9,891 nt of DNA from positions 1 to 9,891 of the forward strand of contig SLFB01000001.1 of NCBI GenBank assembly GCA_007124475.1, given 5' to 3'. The DNA is from Vibrio sp. (lineage in GTDB: Bacteria > Pseudomonadota > Gammaproteobacteria > Enterobacterales > Vibrionaceae). A program made the translations under genes and the position numbers. The stretch's first letter is position 1. Each line of letters opens with the position of its first letter. The notes beneath the pieces were generated by a model that did no database searches, was not told where the DNA came from, and was given only the letters and a program-made list of their open reading frames with translations. Below, piece after piece: positions 1-6,272 of the stretch.

Positions 1-73
1 CAAGCCAGGATTTGAATCTCTACCGAACCCTGATATTGATGGAGTTATGAATGCTCTTACGGCCAACGATTAA
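1..73 (+). CDS. C-terminal end of an unidentified protein (5' truncated)
   Basis: An open frame starting at base 2 runs to a TAA stop at 71-73 and gives the last 23 residues of a protein, beginning KPGFESLPNPDID and ending NALTAND. A strong hairpin about 50 bp after the stop supports a real gene end here. The fragment is too short to assign a family. The tail is hydrophilic and proline-containing, with no membrane segment. The gene converges on the permease gene at 212. I cannot name a function. Confidence 0.55.
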   Translation, partial: KPGFESLPNPDIDGVMNALTAND

Positions 74-125
74 TGGTTTGTCGCACTGATGATTTGCGGC
101 GGTGATATCAATACCGTCAGTGATA

Positions 126-158
126 AAAATGCGCTAAGTGATTTGCTTAGCGCATTTT
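126..158. terminator. Bidirectional intrinsic terminator
   Basis: Perfect 13-bp inverted repeat: AAAATGCGCTAAG (126-138), 7-base loop, CTTAGCGCATTTT (146-158). The A-run on the left arm and T-run on the right arm give a U-tract in both directions. It lies between the stop at 73 on the plus strand and the permease stop at 212 on the minus strand, the expected place for a shared terminator of convergent genes. Confidence 0.9.
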
Positions 159-211
159 AGTTTGTTAATTCAACTGGTAAGGCTGACGCTTTGCCAGTTA
201 TTCATCAATAT

Positions 212-1477
212 CTAGATAATTACAACAATTGCAAGCAGAACGAATAAACCGCCAAGAATTGAAGGACGTTGGAAGCGGTTCGCTGCTTTAAGCTCAGAGC
301 CAGGAACGACGGGCACTGTGGTTGAAAGCGCAGCAACAGGGCCTCCAGTCAAGAAGTATTGCATAACCGCACAGCCACCAGCCGCCGCGGCAGCAGCAGC
401 TAGCGGCGAAACATCGTATTTGAGTACGATAGTTAAGAAAGGTAAGACGATAGCGGCAGAAGCTGCATTGGATTGAGTAATTAACCCAGCAATGGCTGAT
501 ACGATGAGCATGACTACAATTGGGGCGTAATTTAGTGCAGGATCAAACCAGTTAGCAACGATATCTACCACGCCAACGTTACGGATAACGGTCGACATGA
601 AGAGAAAGCCTATGGTGGCAATCAATGGAATCGCGACTCGTTGTACTCCTTCAAGCATCATAGCTTCTGCTTTACTGAGTGGTGTTTTTGCTAATACCGC
701 AACTAATAGTGCAGAGAATACGCCGACAAGAAAAACCGGATAACCAATAGCAAAACCAATGACTAAAGCGATAAATGGTAAAATAGCGATTAAGAAACTT
801 TTATCTTCGTGTTGGTCTTTAATGTCTTTTAAAATAGAACTAATTTGCTCTTGAGTATATGTTATCCCACTGCGCTTTTGCTCTACTCTTAGTCGCCAGA
901 AACTGATGGTGATAATCGATAATGCGGTAATGGCACCAATAACGTTAATCATACCAAAACCGATCCCAGCAGTGGCAATAACAGCCAGCAATGTTGGGTG
1001 AGTAAAGCCGCCAAAATTACCAAGATGACCTGCATGAGCTTGTAAACCCGCTACTTTATCTGGGTTCACACCGAGTTTGATTGCTGCTGGGCCAGTAATA
1101 ACCGCGGTAATTGCTGGTTGGGTAAAGCCGGTTAACCCCCCAATAACGCCCGCAGCCACAGTACCAGCACTCGCGATACCTGGACCACCACCGAAGCGAC
1201 TACCTAACAAAATAATGCGTTGAATAATCACATTTAGGAAGCCAGTTTTCTCCATCACACCAATAAAGAGTAAAACACCAGCCATATCAGCAATTACTGG
1301 GTGTAAGCTACCATTGACCATTTTTAAAACGGTAATATCCTCGGCACCAGTAATCGGGAAGCCAGCGATTAAAGCGGCAAGGGTAGAACCAATAATGGCT
1401 GTCATATATAACGGAGTTCGACCGCTGATCATTAAGATCAGGGTGAGTCCGATAACCAGTTGCGCAACAAGTAACAT
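212..1477 (-). CDS. Ion-transporter-superfamily permease (GntP/CitMHS-like), substrate unknown
   Basis: Integral inner-membrane permease of 421 residues, probably a proton- or sodium-coupled symporter for an organic anion; the substrate cannot be read from sequence. Hydrophobic segments cover almost the whole chain, roughly 10-12 helices. A charged cytoplasmic loop at residues about 194-226 splits it in two halves. Each half has a glycine/proline/small-residue re-entrant-type motif: GGLTGFTQPAITAV at 113-126 and LITQSNAASAAIVLP at 332-346. The TQxxA/SNA pattern in paired halves is typical of the ion transporter superfamily. The frame extends upstream to a GTG at 1516, but I prefer the ATG at 1477: AGAGAGG (1482-1488) sits 4 bases before it, and the extra 13 residues are polar. 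The gene is preceded by a good promoter at 1572-1600 and ends 54 bp from the terminator. The superfamily is fairly safe; gluconate, citrate or dicarboxylate transport are all possible. Confidence 0.75.
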   Translation of the reverse strand: MLLVAQLVIGLTLILMISGRTPLYMTAIIGSTLAALIAGFPITGAEDITVLKMVNGSLHPVIADMAGVLLFIGVMEKTGFLNVIIQRIILLGSRFGGGPGIASAGTVAAGVIGGLTGFTQPAITAVITGPAAIKLGVNPDKVAGLQAHAGHLGNFGGFTHPTLLAVIATAGIGFGMINVIGAITALSIITISFWRLRVEQKRSGITYTQEQISSILKDIKDQHEDKSFLIAILPFIALVIGFAIGYPVFLVGVFSALLVAVLAKTPLSKAEAMMLEGVQRVAIPLIATIGFLFMSTVIRNVGVVDIVANWFDPALNYAPIVVMLIVSAIAGLITQSNAASAAIVLPFLTIVLKYDVSPLAAAAAAAGGCAVMQYFLTGGPVAALSTTVPVVPGSELKAANRFQRPSILGGLFVLLAIVVII

Positions 1478-1481
1478 AGTA

Positions 1482-1488
1482 CCTCTCT
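1482..1488 (-). promoter_or_regulatory. Ribosome binding site deciding the permease start
   Basis: On the minus strand AGAGAGG is followed by 4 bases and then ATG at 1477. The upstream in-frame GTG at 1516 has no comparable purine-rich motif just before it. This argues for the shorter 421-residue product. Confidence 0.6.
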
Positions 1489-1571
1489 TAGAATTAATAT
1501 CGGGTCTCTTATCCACAACATGTTACCTGATGGGTAAAGTCATTAGATTTGAGACTAAGATCACAAGCAGT

Positions 1572-1600
1572 ATTAAATAGTGAATTTCACGCTTTCTCAA
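1572..1600 (-). promoter_or_regulatory. Sigma-70-type promoter for the permease, with palindromic spacer
   Basis: Read on the minus strand: -35 TTGAGA (1595-1600, 5 of 6 to consensus), 17-base spacer, -10 TTTAAT (1572-1577, 5 of 6). Transcription would start near 1565 and give a leader of about 88 bases. The spacer contains the perfect 11-base inverted repeat GTGAATTTCAC (1580-1590), an operator-like position. A sequence resembling a CRP site, TGTGA-N6-TCTCA on the minus strand (1550-1565), overlaps the predicted start point. The promoter is well supported by spacing and match; the regulator sites are inference. Confidence 0.6.
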
Positions 1601-1697
1601 TCAGATATAGAGCTTAAAGTGTTATAAAGCGTAATTTAATTAATGTTTCTGGTTGTAAGATAGCGCAACTATACCTAACTTGTCGCTCCCAATGATG

Positions 1698-1711
1698 ATT
1701 ATGATCATAAT
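1698..1711. promoter_or_regulatory. 14-base perfect palindrome, possible operator
   Basis: ATTATGATCATAAT is its own reverse complement. It lies about 100 bp upstream of the permease -35 element and in no gene. AT-rich symmetry of this length suits a dimeric transcription factor. It loosely resembles a Fur-type AT-rich dyad but does not match that consensus well, so the regulator is unknown. Confidence 0.3.
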
Positions 1712-1943
1712 TGAGGTCGAAAATAAGACCGAGTGGGATGCGGCAATCTATTTTGCTTAGGCGATCTCACTATTGATTGGAGAAAGTGTTTTATTGGAGA
1801 AAAAACTCTATTTGACGCTGATGGTCTAAAGCGTTTGACTCTTTGTTGAAAGCGGCGGGGTAACCTATTGAGTAAGCTAGCTTCTCTGGGCTGTTTCTAT
1901 TAAGGGTGAAAGAGGAGGTCAATAGGGGTTGGCAAGTGGTTTC

Positions 1944-2071
1944 TATCCCTTTTCGACTTGAAGCTGCTGCGGTGTTGACTACGTTCGTTCGCCCCAATCA
2001 CATAGTTTGCCTATGCTCATGGGGATGAACTCACTTGTCACCTACCTGCAATTCCAAGTGGTTTTGCTATA
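1944..2071 (+). repeat. ERIC-like intergenic repeat, copy A (128 bp)
   Basis: Aligns without gaps to copy C (6065-6192) and partly to copy B (4240-4387). Ends are TATCCC and CTATA, near the TATACCC-type termini of ERIC/IRU elements, which are about 127 bp in enterics and Vibrio. The central dyad is intact: CCCCA (1992-1996) pairs with TGGGG (2020-2024), and CATAG (2001-2005) pairs with CTATG (2011-2015) around a 5-base loop. It ends 7 bp past the thioesterase stop, so it would lie in the 3' untranslated part of that message. Assignment to ERIC is by recall of the consensus core and general layout. Confidence 0.8.
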
Positions 2072-2078
2072 GGTGTTA

Positions 2079-2507
2079 TCAACGGGCTTCGATGCTACTG
2101 ATCGCTGTTATTAACTTCTCAGATAAGTGCGCTTTTTGTCCGTTAGTAAAGTTAAACATTACAACGGTTGCTGAGCCTGTTGTGGTCACTTTACCCATTT
2201 TTTTACTCACAATCTGATACTGCATGGTAAAACGATCGCTTTGAATATCGATAACCCGTGAGCCAACCAATAGCGTATCTGGAAAAGTAACAGGAATTTT
2301 ATAGCGGCATTGCGTTTCACTCACTACGGGGCCAATGCCGGTACTTTGTGTTTCTTCCATCAGGGCAACGTGTTTGAAGTAGTCGATGCGAGCGGTTTCG
2401 AAATACCGAAAATAGACGACATTATTAACATGTTGCAGGGCATCCATTTCTCCCCAAGCGACCGGAATTTCAGTAATGACCGGATAATCGGCAAGTAAGC
2501 TTTCCAT
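2079..2507 (-). CDS. Acyl-CoA thioesterase, hotdog fold (4HBT/YbgC-FadM-like)
   Basis: Cytoplasmic hotdog-fold thioesterase of 142 residues, the usual size for the 4-hydroxybenzoyl-CoA thioesterase-like family. The signature is clear near the N-terminus: W18-G-E-M-D22 followed by H26-V-N-N and then YFRYFETAR (32-40). D22 is the expected catalytic aspartate and HVNN is the conserved turn. These enzymes hydrolyse acyl-CoA thioesters; chain length and physiological substrate cannot be read from sequence. Two starts are possible. ATG at 2507 is chosen, with AAAGGA 10 bases upstream. A TTG one codon earlier (2510) has slightly better spacing and would add one residue. The gap to the acetyltransferase/hydrolase gene upstream is 166 bp with a hairpin in it, so it probably has its own promoter. 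An ERIC-like repeat follows the stop directly. Confidence 0.85.
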   Translation of the reverse strand: MESLLADYPVITEIPVAWGEMDALQHVNNVVYFRYFETARIDYFKHVALMEETQSTGIGPVVSETQCRYKIPVTFPDTLLVGSRVIDIQSDRFTMQYQIVSKKMGKVTTTGSATVVMFNFTNGQKAHLSEKLITAISSIEAR

Positions 2508-2623
2508 CAAAAATAGTTCCTTTATCTATTAGAGGTTTTATTCTAACTGAACAATAGCTAGAACGCTTAACCTTGTTAACATTGAGTTAACGTTTTTGAG
2601 GGTTGGCTAACAGATTCAAGACC

Positions 2624-2654
2624 GAGTAAGCGTGGTTATTTATCATGCTTACTC
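2624..2654 (-). terminator. Hairpin downstream of the acetyltransferase/hydrolase gene
   Basis: Inverted repeat GAGTAAGC (2624-2631) and GCTTACTC (2647-2654), extendable by three positions on the plus-strand RNA through one G-U pair. It starts 20 bp after the gene's stop on the minus strand. There is no clear T-tract after it, so it may be an RNA 3'-end stabiliser and not an intrinsic terminator. Confidence 0.35.
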
Positions 2655-2673
2655 TGACTCATTTGTCGTGCGT

Positions 2674-4218
2674 CTAGGTAGTGAGCGTTTTTTTAGGCAG
2701 CGTAAAGCCACCATAGAGATCCATTCGACGATGACGTAAGTTTGTGACAGAGCCTTCCGTATTCAGTTGTTTTAGCTTATCTAATTCCACATCGGCAAAG
2801 ATGATCATCTCAGTATTTGGGCTGGCTTCTGTGATTGTGGCATCATGTGGGAAAAATACATCTGAGGGTGAAAATACGGCTGATTGAGCGTATTGAATAT
2901 CGACATTATCAACCCGAGGTAAGTTGCCGACGCTACCACCTATGGCAACGTAGCACTCATTCTCAATGGCTCTAGCTTGAGAGCATAACCTTACCCGTTG
3001 ATAGCCATTTTTAGTGTCTGTCCAAAAAGGCACAAAGATAATTTGAACGTCTTGCTCTGCTAGCATTCTTCCTAATTCAGGAAACTCACTGTCATAACAG
3101 ATTAAAATTCCGACTCGACCCGCATCGGTTTCAAATACTTTAACATTGTTTCCTCCATCGATGACCCAGTCCCGTTTTTCATGCGGAGTAATGTGTATTT
3201 TATATTGTTCATCAATAGAACCATTACGGTGTAATAAGTAGGCAACGTTATACAGCTGACCGTCTTCTAACACGGGCATACTACCAGCAATAATATTGAT
3301 GTTATAAGTGACAGCAAGCTTTGAAAAATGTTGTTTTATTTGCTCGGAGAAAGACGCTAAGAAACGAATTGCTTCAACACTGTTTTGCTCCCGCTTTAAT
3401 CCCATGAGAGGAGCATTGAAAAACTCGGGGAATAAAGCGAAGTCAGCTTGATACTTGGCCAGTGAGTCGATGAAGAACTCAGCTTGATTAAGTAAATCTT
3501 CGACCCCGTCAACAGCACGCATCTGCCATTGGATAATGCCAATTCGGACTAAGGTTTTTTCGATATCATGTACAGATTGAATGTCTTCTTCATAAAAGAA
3601 ATTGTCCCATTCTAATAGGGTGGCGTAGCCCTTTGAATGTTCATCTTCTGGTAGGTAATGCCGCATGATACGTTTGACATCAAAATCGTTGGCGAGTTGA
3701 AAAGACAAAATGGGATCATGAAGTTCGCGACGTTTCACTTTTTCGATATAGTCAGCCACGGAAAGCTCACTTGAATGCTGAGCGTAGCCTGGTATTCGCC
3801 CTCCCGTTAGAATGGCTTTAAGATTATTGCTACGACATAGCTCTTTTCTTGCGGCGTATAATCGGCGACCTAAACGTAATCCGCGATAGTCTGGGTGCAC
3901 AAAAACATCTAGCCCGTAAAGCGCATCGCCAGTGGTTTTATGTTGAATAACATTTTGCTCATTAATAATGTCGGTATACACATGGGACAAAGAAAAGCGG
4001 TTGTAATCTACTTTTATGGTTAGAGCGGCACCAATGATTTTACCATCATCCTCAATGCAAACTTGGCCATCAGGAAATTGATGAATTAGATCCATAATGG
4101 TCATTCGTGGCCAAGCGCCACCGACATCGTGAAAGACTAAATCCATTAGTGCGGCTAGCTCAGGATAATCGTTTTTTTCAATCACTCGTAAGGTTAAGCG
4201 TGGTGTGCTATTGCTCAT
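2674..4218 (-). CDS. Bifunctional GNAT N-acetyltransferase / carbon-nitrogen hydrolase
   Basis: A 514-residue cytoplasmic fusion. Residues about 8-205 form a GNAT acetyltransferase domain; the acetyl-CoA-binding region is LDVFVHPDYRGLRLGRRL (103-120), with the R-G-x-x-x-G turn at 112-117. Residues about 224-505 form a nitrilase-superfamily amidase with the full catalytic triad: E265 in LFPEFF, K340 in EQYKIHITPHE and C374 in ILICYDSEFPE. Hydrolases of this class cleave C-N bonds of amides; the GNAT half would transfer an acyl group to an amine. The fusion is a known architecture in proteobacteria, but its substrate is not established from sequence. ATG 4218 is chosen because AAAGGA lies just before it, although the spacing is short (3 bases). 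ERIC-like copy B ends only 21 bp upstream of the start, so the leader or promoter of this gene must run through or lie within the repeat. No residue loss or frameshift is visible. Confidence 0.88.
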   Translation of the reverse strand: MSNSTPRLTLRVIEKNDYPELAALMDLVFHDVGGAWPRMTIMDLIHQFPDGQVCIEDDGKIIGAALTIKVDYNRFSLSHVYTDIINEQNVIQHKTTGDALYGLDVFVHPDYRGLRLGRRLYAARKELCRSNNLKAILTGGRIPGYAQHSSELSVADYIEKVKRRELHDPILSFQLANDFDVKRIMRHYLPEDEHSKGYATLLEWDNFFYEEDIQSVHDIEKTLVRIGIIQWQMRAVDGVEDLLNQAEFFIDSLAKYQADFALFPEFFNAPLMGLKREQNSVEAIRFLASFSEQIKQHFSKLAVTYNINIIAGSMPVLEDGQLYNVAYLLHRNGSIDEQYKIHITPHEKRDWVIDGGNNVKVFETDAGRVGILICYDSEFPELGRMLAEQDVQIIFVPFWTDTKNGYQRVRLCSQARAIENECYVAIGGSVGNLPRVDNVDIQYAQSAVFSPSDVFFPHDATITEASPNTEMIIFADVELDKLKQLNTEGSVTNLRHRRMDLYGGFTLPKKTLTT

Positions 4219-4239
4219 ATATCCTTTATATCCTATTGG

Positions 4240-4387
4240 TATCGTTCCCCTTCCTACTTGAAGCTACAGGAGGCTACGTTCGCTCACTCCAATCACATGG
4301 CTTGCCTATGCTTATGAGAATAATGAGAGCCACTCGTGGCTCTCATCAAAGGCCTGCCTACCTGCAACTCCAATTTGTTTGGGTTTA
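4240..4387 (+). repeat. ERIC-like intergenic repeat, copy B (148 bp, with extra hairpin)
   Basis: Shares with copies A and C the left block CTACTTGAAGCT, the block CTACGTTCG, AATCACAT/GCCTATGCT in the core and the right end CCTACCTGCAACTCCAA..TTGTTTGGGTTTA. It is about 5 bp shorter in the left arm and about 21 bp longer on the right of the core, where a 24-base hairpin replaces the normal sequence. The outer core stem (CTCCA/TGAGA) is no longer well paired, unlike copies A and C. It lies between sdaA and the acetyltransferase/hydrolase gene. Confidence 0.75.
4323..4346. repeat. Perfect hairpin inside ERIC-like copy B
   Basis: Arms ATGAGAGCCAC (4323-4333) and GTGGCTCTCAT (4336-4346), an 11-bp perfect inverted repeat with a 2-base centre (in practice a 9- or 10-bp stem with a small loop). 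It is absent from copies A and C. On the minus strand it is followed by TATTCTC, a weak U-rich tail, so it could reduce read-through from sdaA into the next gene. Confidence 0.7.
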
Positions 4388-4505
4388 TCCTTTAATTGAA
4401 TAATCATAGTGACTAATTTAGTGATACGGTTCAAGTTAAAAAGGCATTAAGGTTCCTTGGGACCAGTGACGATACGGTATCAATGACTGAATAAACTTGG
4501 GGGTG

Positions 4506-5873
4506 TTACTCGCAAGGAGGAGCTAAATGGATCAGGGCTAGTCCGCCTTGTGCGGTTTCACGATATTTTTTGTTCATATCCTTGCCGGTTTGATACATGG
4601 TTTCAATGACTTTATCTAAAGATATTAAGCATTTACTCGTGCGTTTAAGAGCCATGCGTGAAGCGTTAATGGCTTTTATCGCTCCCATTGCATTACGTTC
4701 AATGCACGGAACTTGTACTAATCCGCCAATGGGGTCACAAGTCATTCCAAGTGAATGTTCCATGGCTATTTCTGCGGCGATACAGATTTGTTCATTGCTA
4801 CCTCCGCGCAGTGAGGTTAGCCCTGCTGCTGCCATGGAAGAAGAAACCCCAATTTCACCTTGGCAGCCCACTTCAGCACCTGAAATGGAGGCATTCATTT
4901 TATATAACATGCCAATTGCTCCCGCGACGGCAAGAAAGTCTTTGATTTGTGGTAAATCTAACGGGCGAATAAAGCGATGGAAGTACATGAGAACCGCAGG
5001 GATCACTCCAGCAGCACCGTTGGTTGGGGAGGTAACGACTTGACCACCAGCAGCGTTTTCTTCGCTAACGGCAAACGCGAATAAATTAATCCAATCCATA
5101 AGTTCTAAAGGATCGTGATCAATCCCTTCGTTAACTTGCAACTTTTTAAGCAAGGCGGGAGCACGGCGAGTGACATTAAGTCCACCTTCTAAAATGCCTT
5201 CGGTGGCAAATCCTCTTTCCATACAAGATGACATCACCTGCCAAATTTGTTGTGCCTTGCTATCAATTTCCGCTGCTGAGTGTAGAGCCAGTTCGTTCCG
5301 TAATACGAGCCCTGAAAGACTGAGTCCATGTTGTTGCGCTTTAGCCAGTAAGTCGTCAGCACAAGCGAAGGGAAATTCGACGTCAATCGAGTTATTGGTA
5401 AGGCCATCTTCAAGTTGAGCCGCCGTAGCAACAAAACCACCGCCAATGGAATAATAAGTATCAAATGCGATGCATTGCTGAGAATGATCAAACGCACTGA
5501 TTGTCATTCCATTTTCGTGCAGAGGTAAATTTTCACTGTGAAAGAGTAGATCGTCTGCAATAGAGAACGGAATGCTATGCTGTCCAGCTAAATCAAGAGA
5601 TGCACTTTGCTGAACGGCTTGTAAATCTTTCTTAGCCTGTTCAATATTGATATTACTGGGTTGGTTACCCATTAAGCCTAATAATATTGCGCGATCGGTA
5701 TGATGACCTCTCCCGGTTAGCGCTAAGGAACCATACAAATCGATTTGTACCCTTGCTACTTTCGATAGGTCTTTGATGAGTGATAAGAACTGGAAGCCCG
5801 CGATCATTGGGCCGTTAGTATGTGAACTGGATGGCCCCACGCCGACTTTAAAAATATCAAAGATTGACAGCAT
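4506..5873 (-). CDS. sdaA: L-serine dehydratase (L-serine ammonia-lyase), Fe-S dependent
   Basis: Converts L-serine to pyruvate and ammonia in the cytoplasm with a [4Fe-4S] cluster. The 455-residue length and single-chain layout match the SdaA/SdaB type of enterics. The N-terminal beta-domain begins with IFDIFKVGVGPSSSHTNGPM, whose SSSHT (15-19) is the family signature. The catalytic alpha-domain covers about 175-455. Cluster cysteines are C337 (EVGCQGE), C379 (GMTCDP) and C390 (VPCIERN). Their spacing equals that I recall for the Legionella enzyme, and C454 near the end is the tail cysteine that fills the fourth cluster position there. ATG 5873 is preceded by AGGA 8 bases upstream. No strong promoter is obvious, though a 10-base palindrome GTTAGCTAAC lies at 5933-5942. 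Distinguishing sdaA from the paralogue sdaB is not possible here. The gap to the next minus-strand gene is 287 bp and contains an ERIC-like repeat, so it is likely monocistronic. Confidence 0.95.
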   Translation of the reverse strand: MLSIFDIFKVGVGPSSSHTNGPMIAGFQFLSLIKDLSKVARVQIDLYGSLALTGRGHHTDRAILLGLMGNQPSNINIEQAKKDLQAVQQSASLDLAGQHSIPFSIADDLLFHSENLPLHENGMTISAFDHSQQCIAFDTYYSIGGGFVATAAQLEDGLTNNSIDVEFPFACADDLLAKAQQHGLSLSGLVLRNELALHSAAEIDSKAQQIWQVMSSCMERGFATEGILEGGLNVTRRAPALLKKLQVNEGIDHDPLELMDWINLFAFAVSEENAAGGQVVTSPTNGAAGVIPAVLMYFHRFIRPLDLPQIKDFLAVAGAIGMLYKMNASISGAEVGCQGEIGVSSSMAAAGLTSLRGGSNEQICIAAEIAMEHSLGMTCDPIGGLVQVPCIERNAMGAIKAINASRMALKRTSKCLISLDKVIETMYQTGKDMNKKYRETAQGGLALIHLAPPCE

Positions 5874-5932
5874 ATTACTTTCCTAATTATAAGTTTTTTA
5901 GTGGTATGGCCTTTGGGCCTGCATCAATTATT

Positions 5933-5942
5933 GTTAGCTAAC
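5933..5942. promoter_or_regulatory. Palindrome GTTAGCTAAC, possible operator upstream of sdaA
   Basis: Perfect 10-base inverted repeat 60 bp upstream of the sdaA start, followed at 5949-5953 by a half-similar TTAAC. The position suits an operator or promoter-overlapping site, but no regulator is recognised. Confidence 0.25.
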
Positions 5943-6064
5943 TCGTCGTTAACCTTGTCTTATTAACTTGAACATCTTTACCATTTGAAGCTGTAGCGTT
6001 GCTGCTCATCGTTTATGATTCTGAGCGGTTAAATATTGTTAAATCGAGCCAAAGCTATAGATAT

Positions 6065-6192
6065 TATCCCCTTCCTACTTGAAGCTGCTGGGGTGTTGTC
6101 TACGTTCGTTGACCCTAGTTATAGAGTCTGTCTATTTTCATAGGGATAAGCTCACTTGCCGTCTACCTGAAACGCCAAGTTGTTTGGGTATA
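6065..6192 (+). repeat. ERIC-like intergenic repeat, copy C (128 bp)
   Basis: Same length and orientation as copy A, alignable without gaps. Termini are TATCCCC and GGGTATA, the best preserved inverted ends of the three. The core outer stem is CCCTA (6113-6117) with TAGGG (6141-6145); relative to copy A one C-G pair has become T-A on both sides. The inner stem is partly decayed. It lies upstream of selO in the divergent gap. Confidence 0.8.
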
Positions 6193-6272
6193 TGATAGCA
6201 TAAAACCTAGTATTTTAGTCAGGTATTTGTTACTTTGCCTGAAGTATCTTTACCAGAATAAGAGTAGGTTTG

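Larger units (their letters stand above)
1478..2078. other. 601-bp gap between thioesterase stop and permease start
   Basis: No convincing gene. Contents from left to right: permease ribosome binding site and promoter (1482-1600), a 14-base palindrome (1698-1711), a direct repeat of ATTGGAGAAA at 1776-1785 and 1793-1802, the palindrome AAGCTAGCTT at 1874-1883, and an ERIC-like repeat (1944-2071). A 68-codon minus-strand frame at 1791-1997 runs into the ERIC element and lacks a good ribosome binding site, so I do not call it. The stretch 1740-1943 remains unexplained. Confidence 0.6.
5874..6272. other. 399-bp divergent gap between sdaA and selO
   Basis: Control region for two divergent genes. 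It contains the sdaA ribosome binding site, a small GGCC-TTTG-GGCC dyad (5909-5920), the 10-base palindrome GTTAGCTAAC (5933-5942), a possible decayed ERIC fragment (about 5976-6012) and ERIC-like copy C (6065-6192). Only about 80 bp separate the repeat from the selO start. I see no near-consensus promoter there, and no gene in the region. Confidence 0.5.

Noticed and set aside
84..122. Nested inverted repeat CACTGA/TCAGTG with inner CGGT/ACCG
   Set aside because: Short, interrupted stems with a large unpaired side. The perfect 13-bp stem directly after it explains termination better.
1791..1997. Minus-strand frame of 68 codons in the gap before the permease
   Set aside because: It begins inside ERIC-like copy A, has no good ribosome binding site and no recognisable family. 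Kept only as an open question in the findings.
4107..4403. Plus-strand frame of 98 codons over the start of the acetyltransferase/hydrolase gene and ERIC copy B
   Set aside because: Lies opposite the well-supported N-terminal coding sequence and runs through a repeat; composition and position mark it as a shadow.
4403..4434. Possible promoter TTGAAC and TATGAT on the minus strand between sdaA and copy B, with palindrome ACTAATTTAGT in the spacer
   Set aside because: The boxes are 20 bases apart, too far for a normal sigma-70 promoter, and no alternative -35 fits.
4597..5043. Plus-strand frame of 148 codons inside sdaA
   Set aside because: Antisense to the conserved catalytic part of sdaA; long only because of codon bias in the real gene.
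5886..5891. TATAAT on the minus strand just before sdaA
   Set aside because: A perfect -10 match, but it would start transcription only about 6 bases before the ATG and inside the ribosome binding site, and there is no -35 at the right distance.
6219..6242. TCAGG/CCTGA inverted repeat upstream of selO
   Set aside because: Only 5 bp with a 14-base loop; expected by chance in a region this size.
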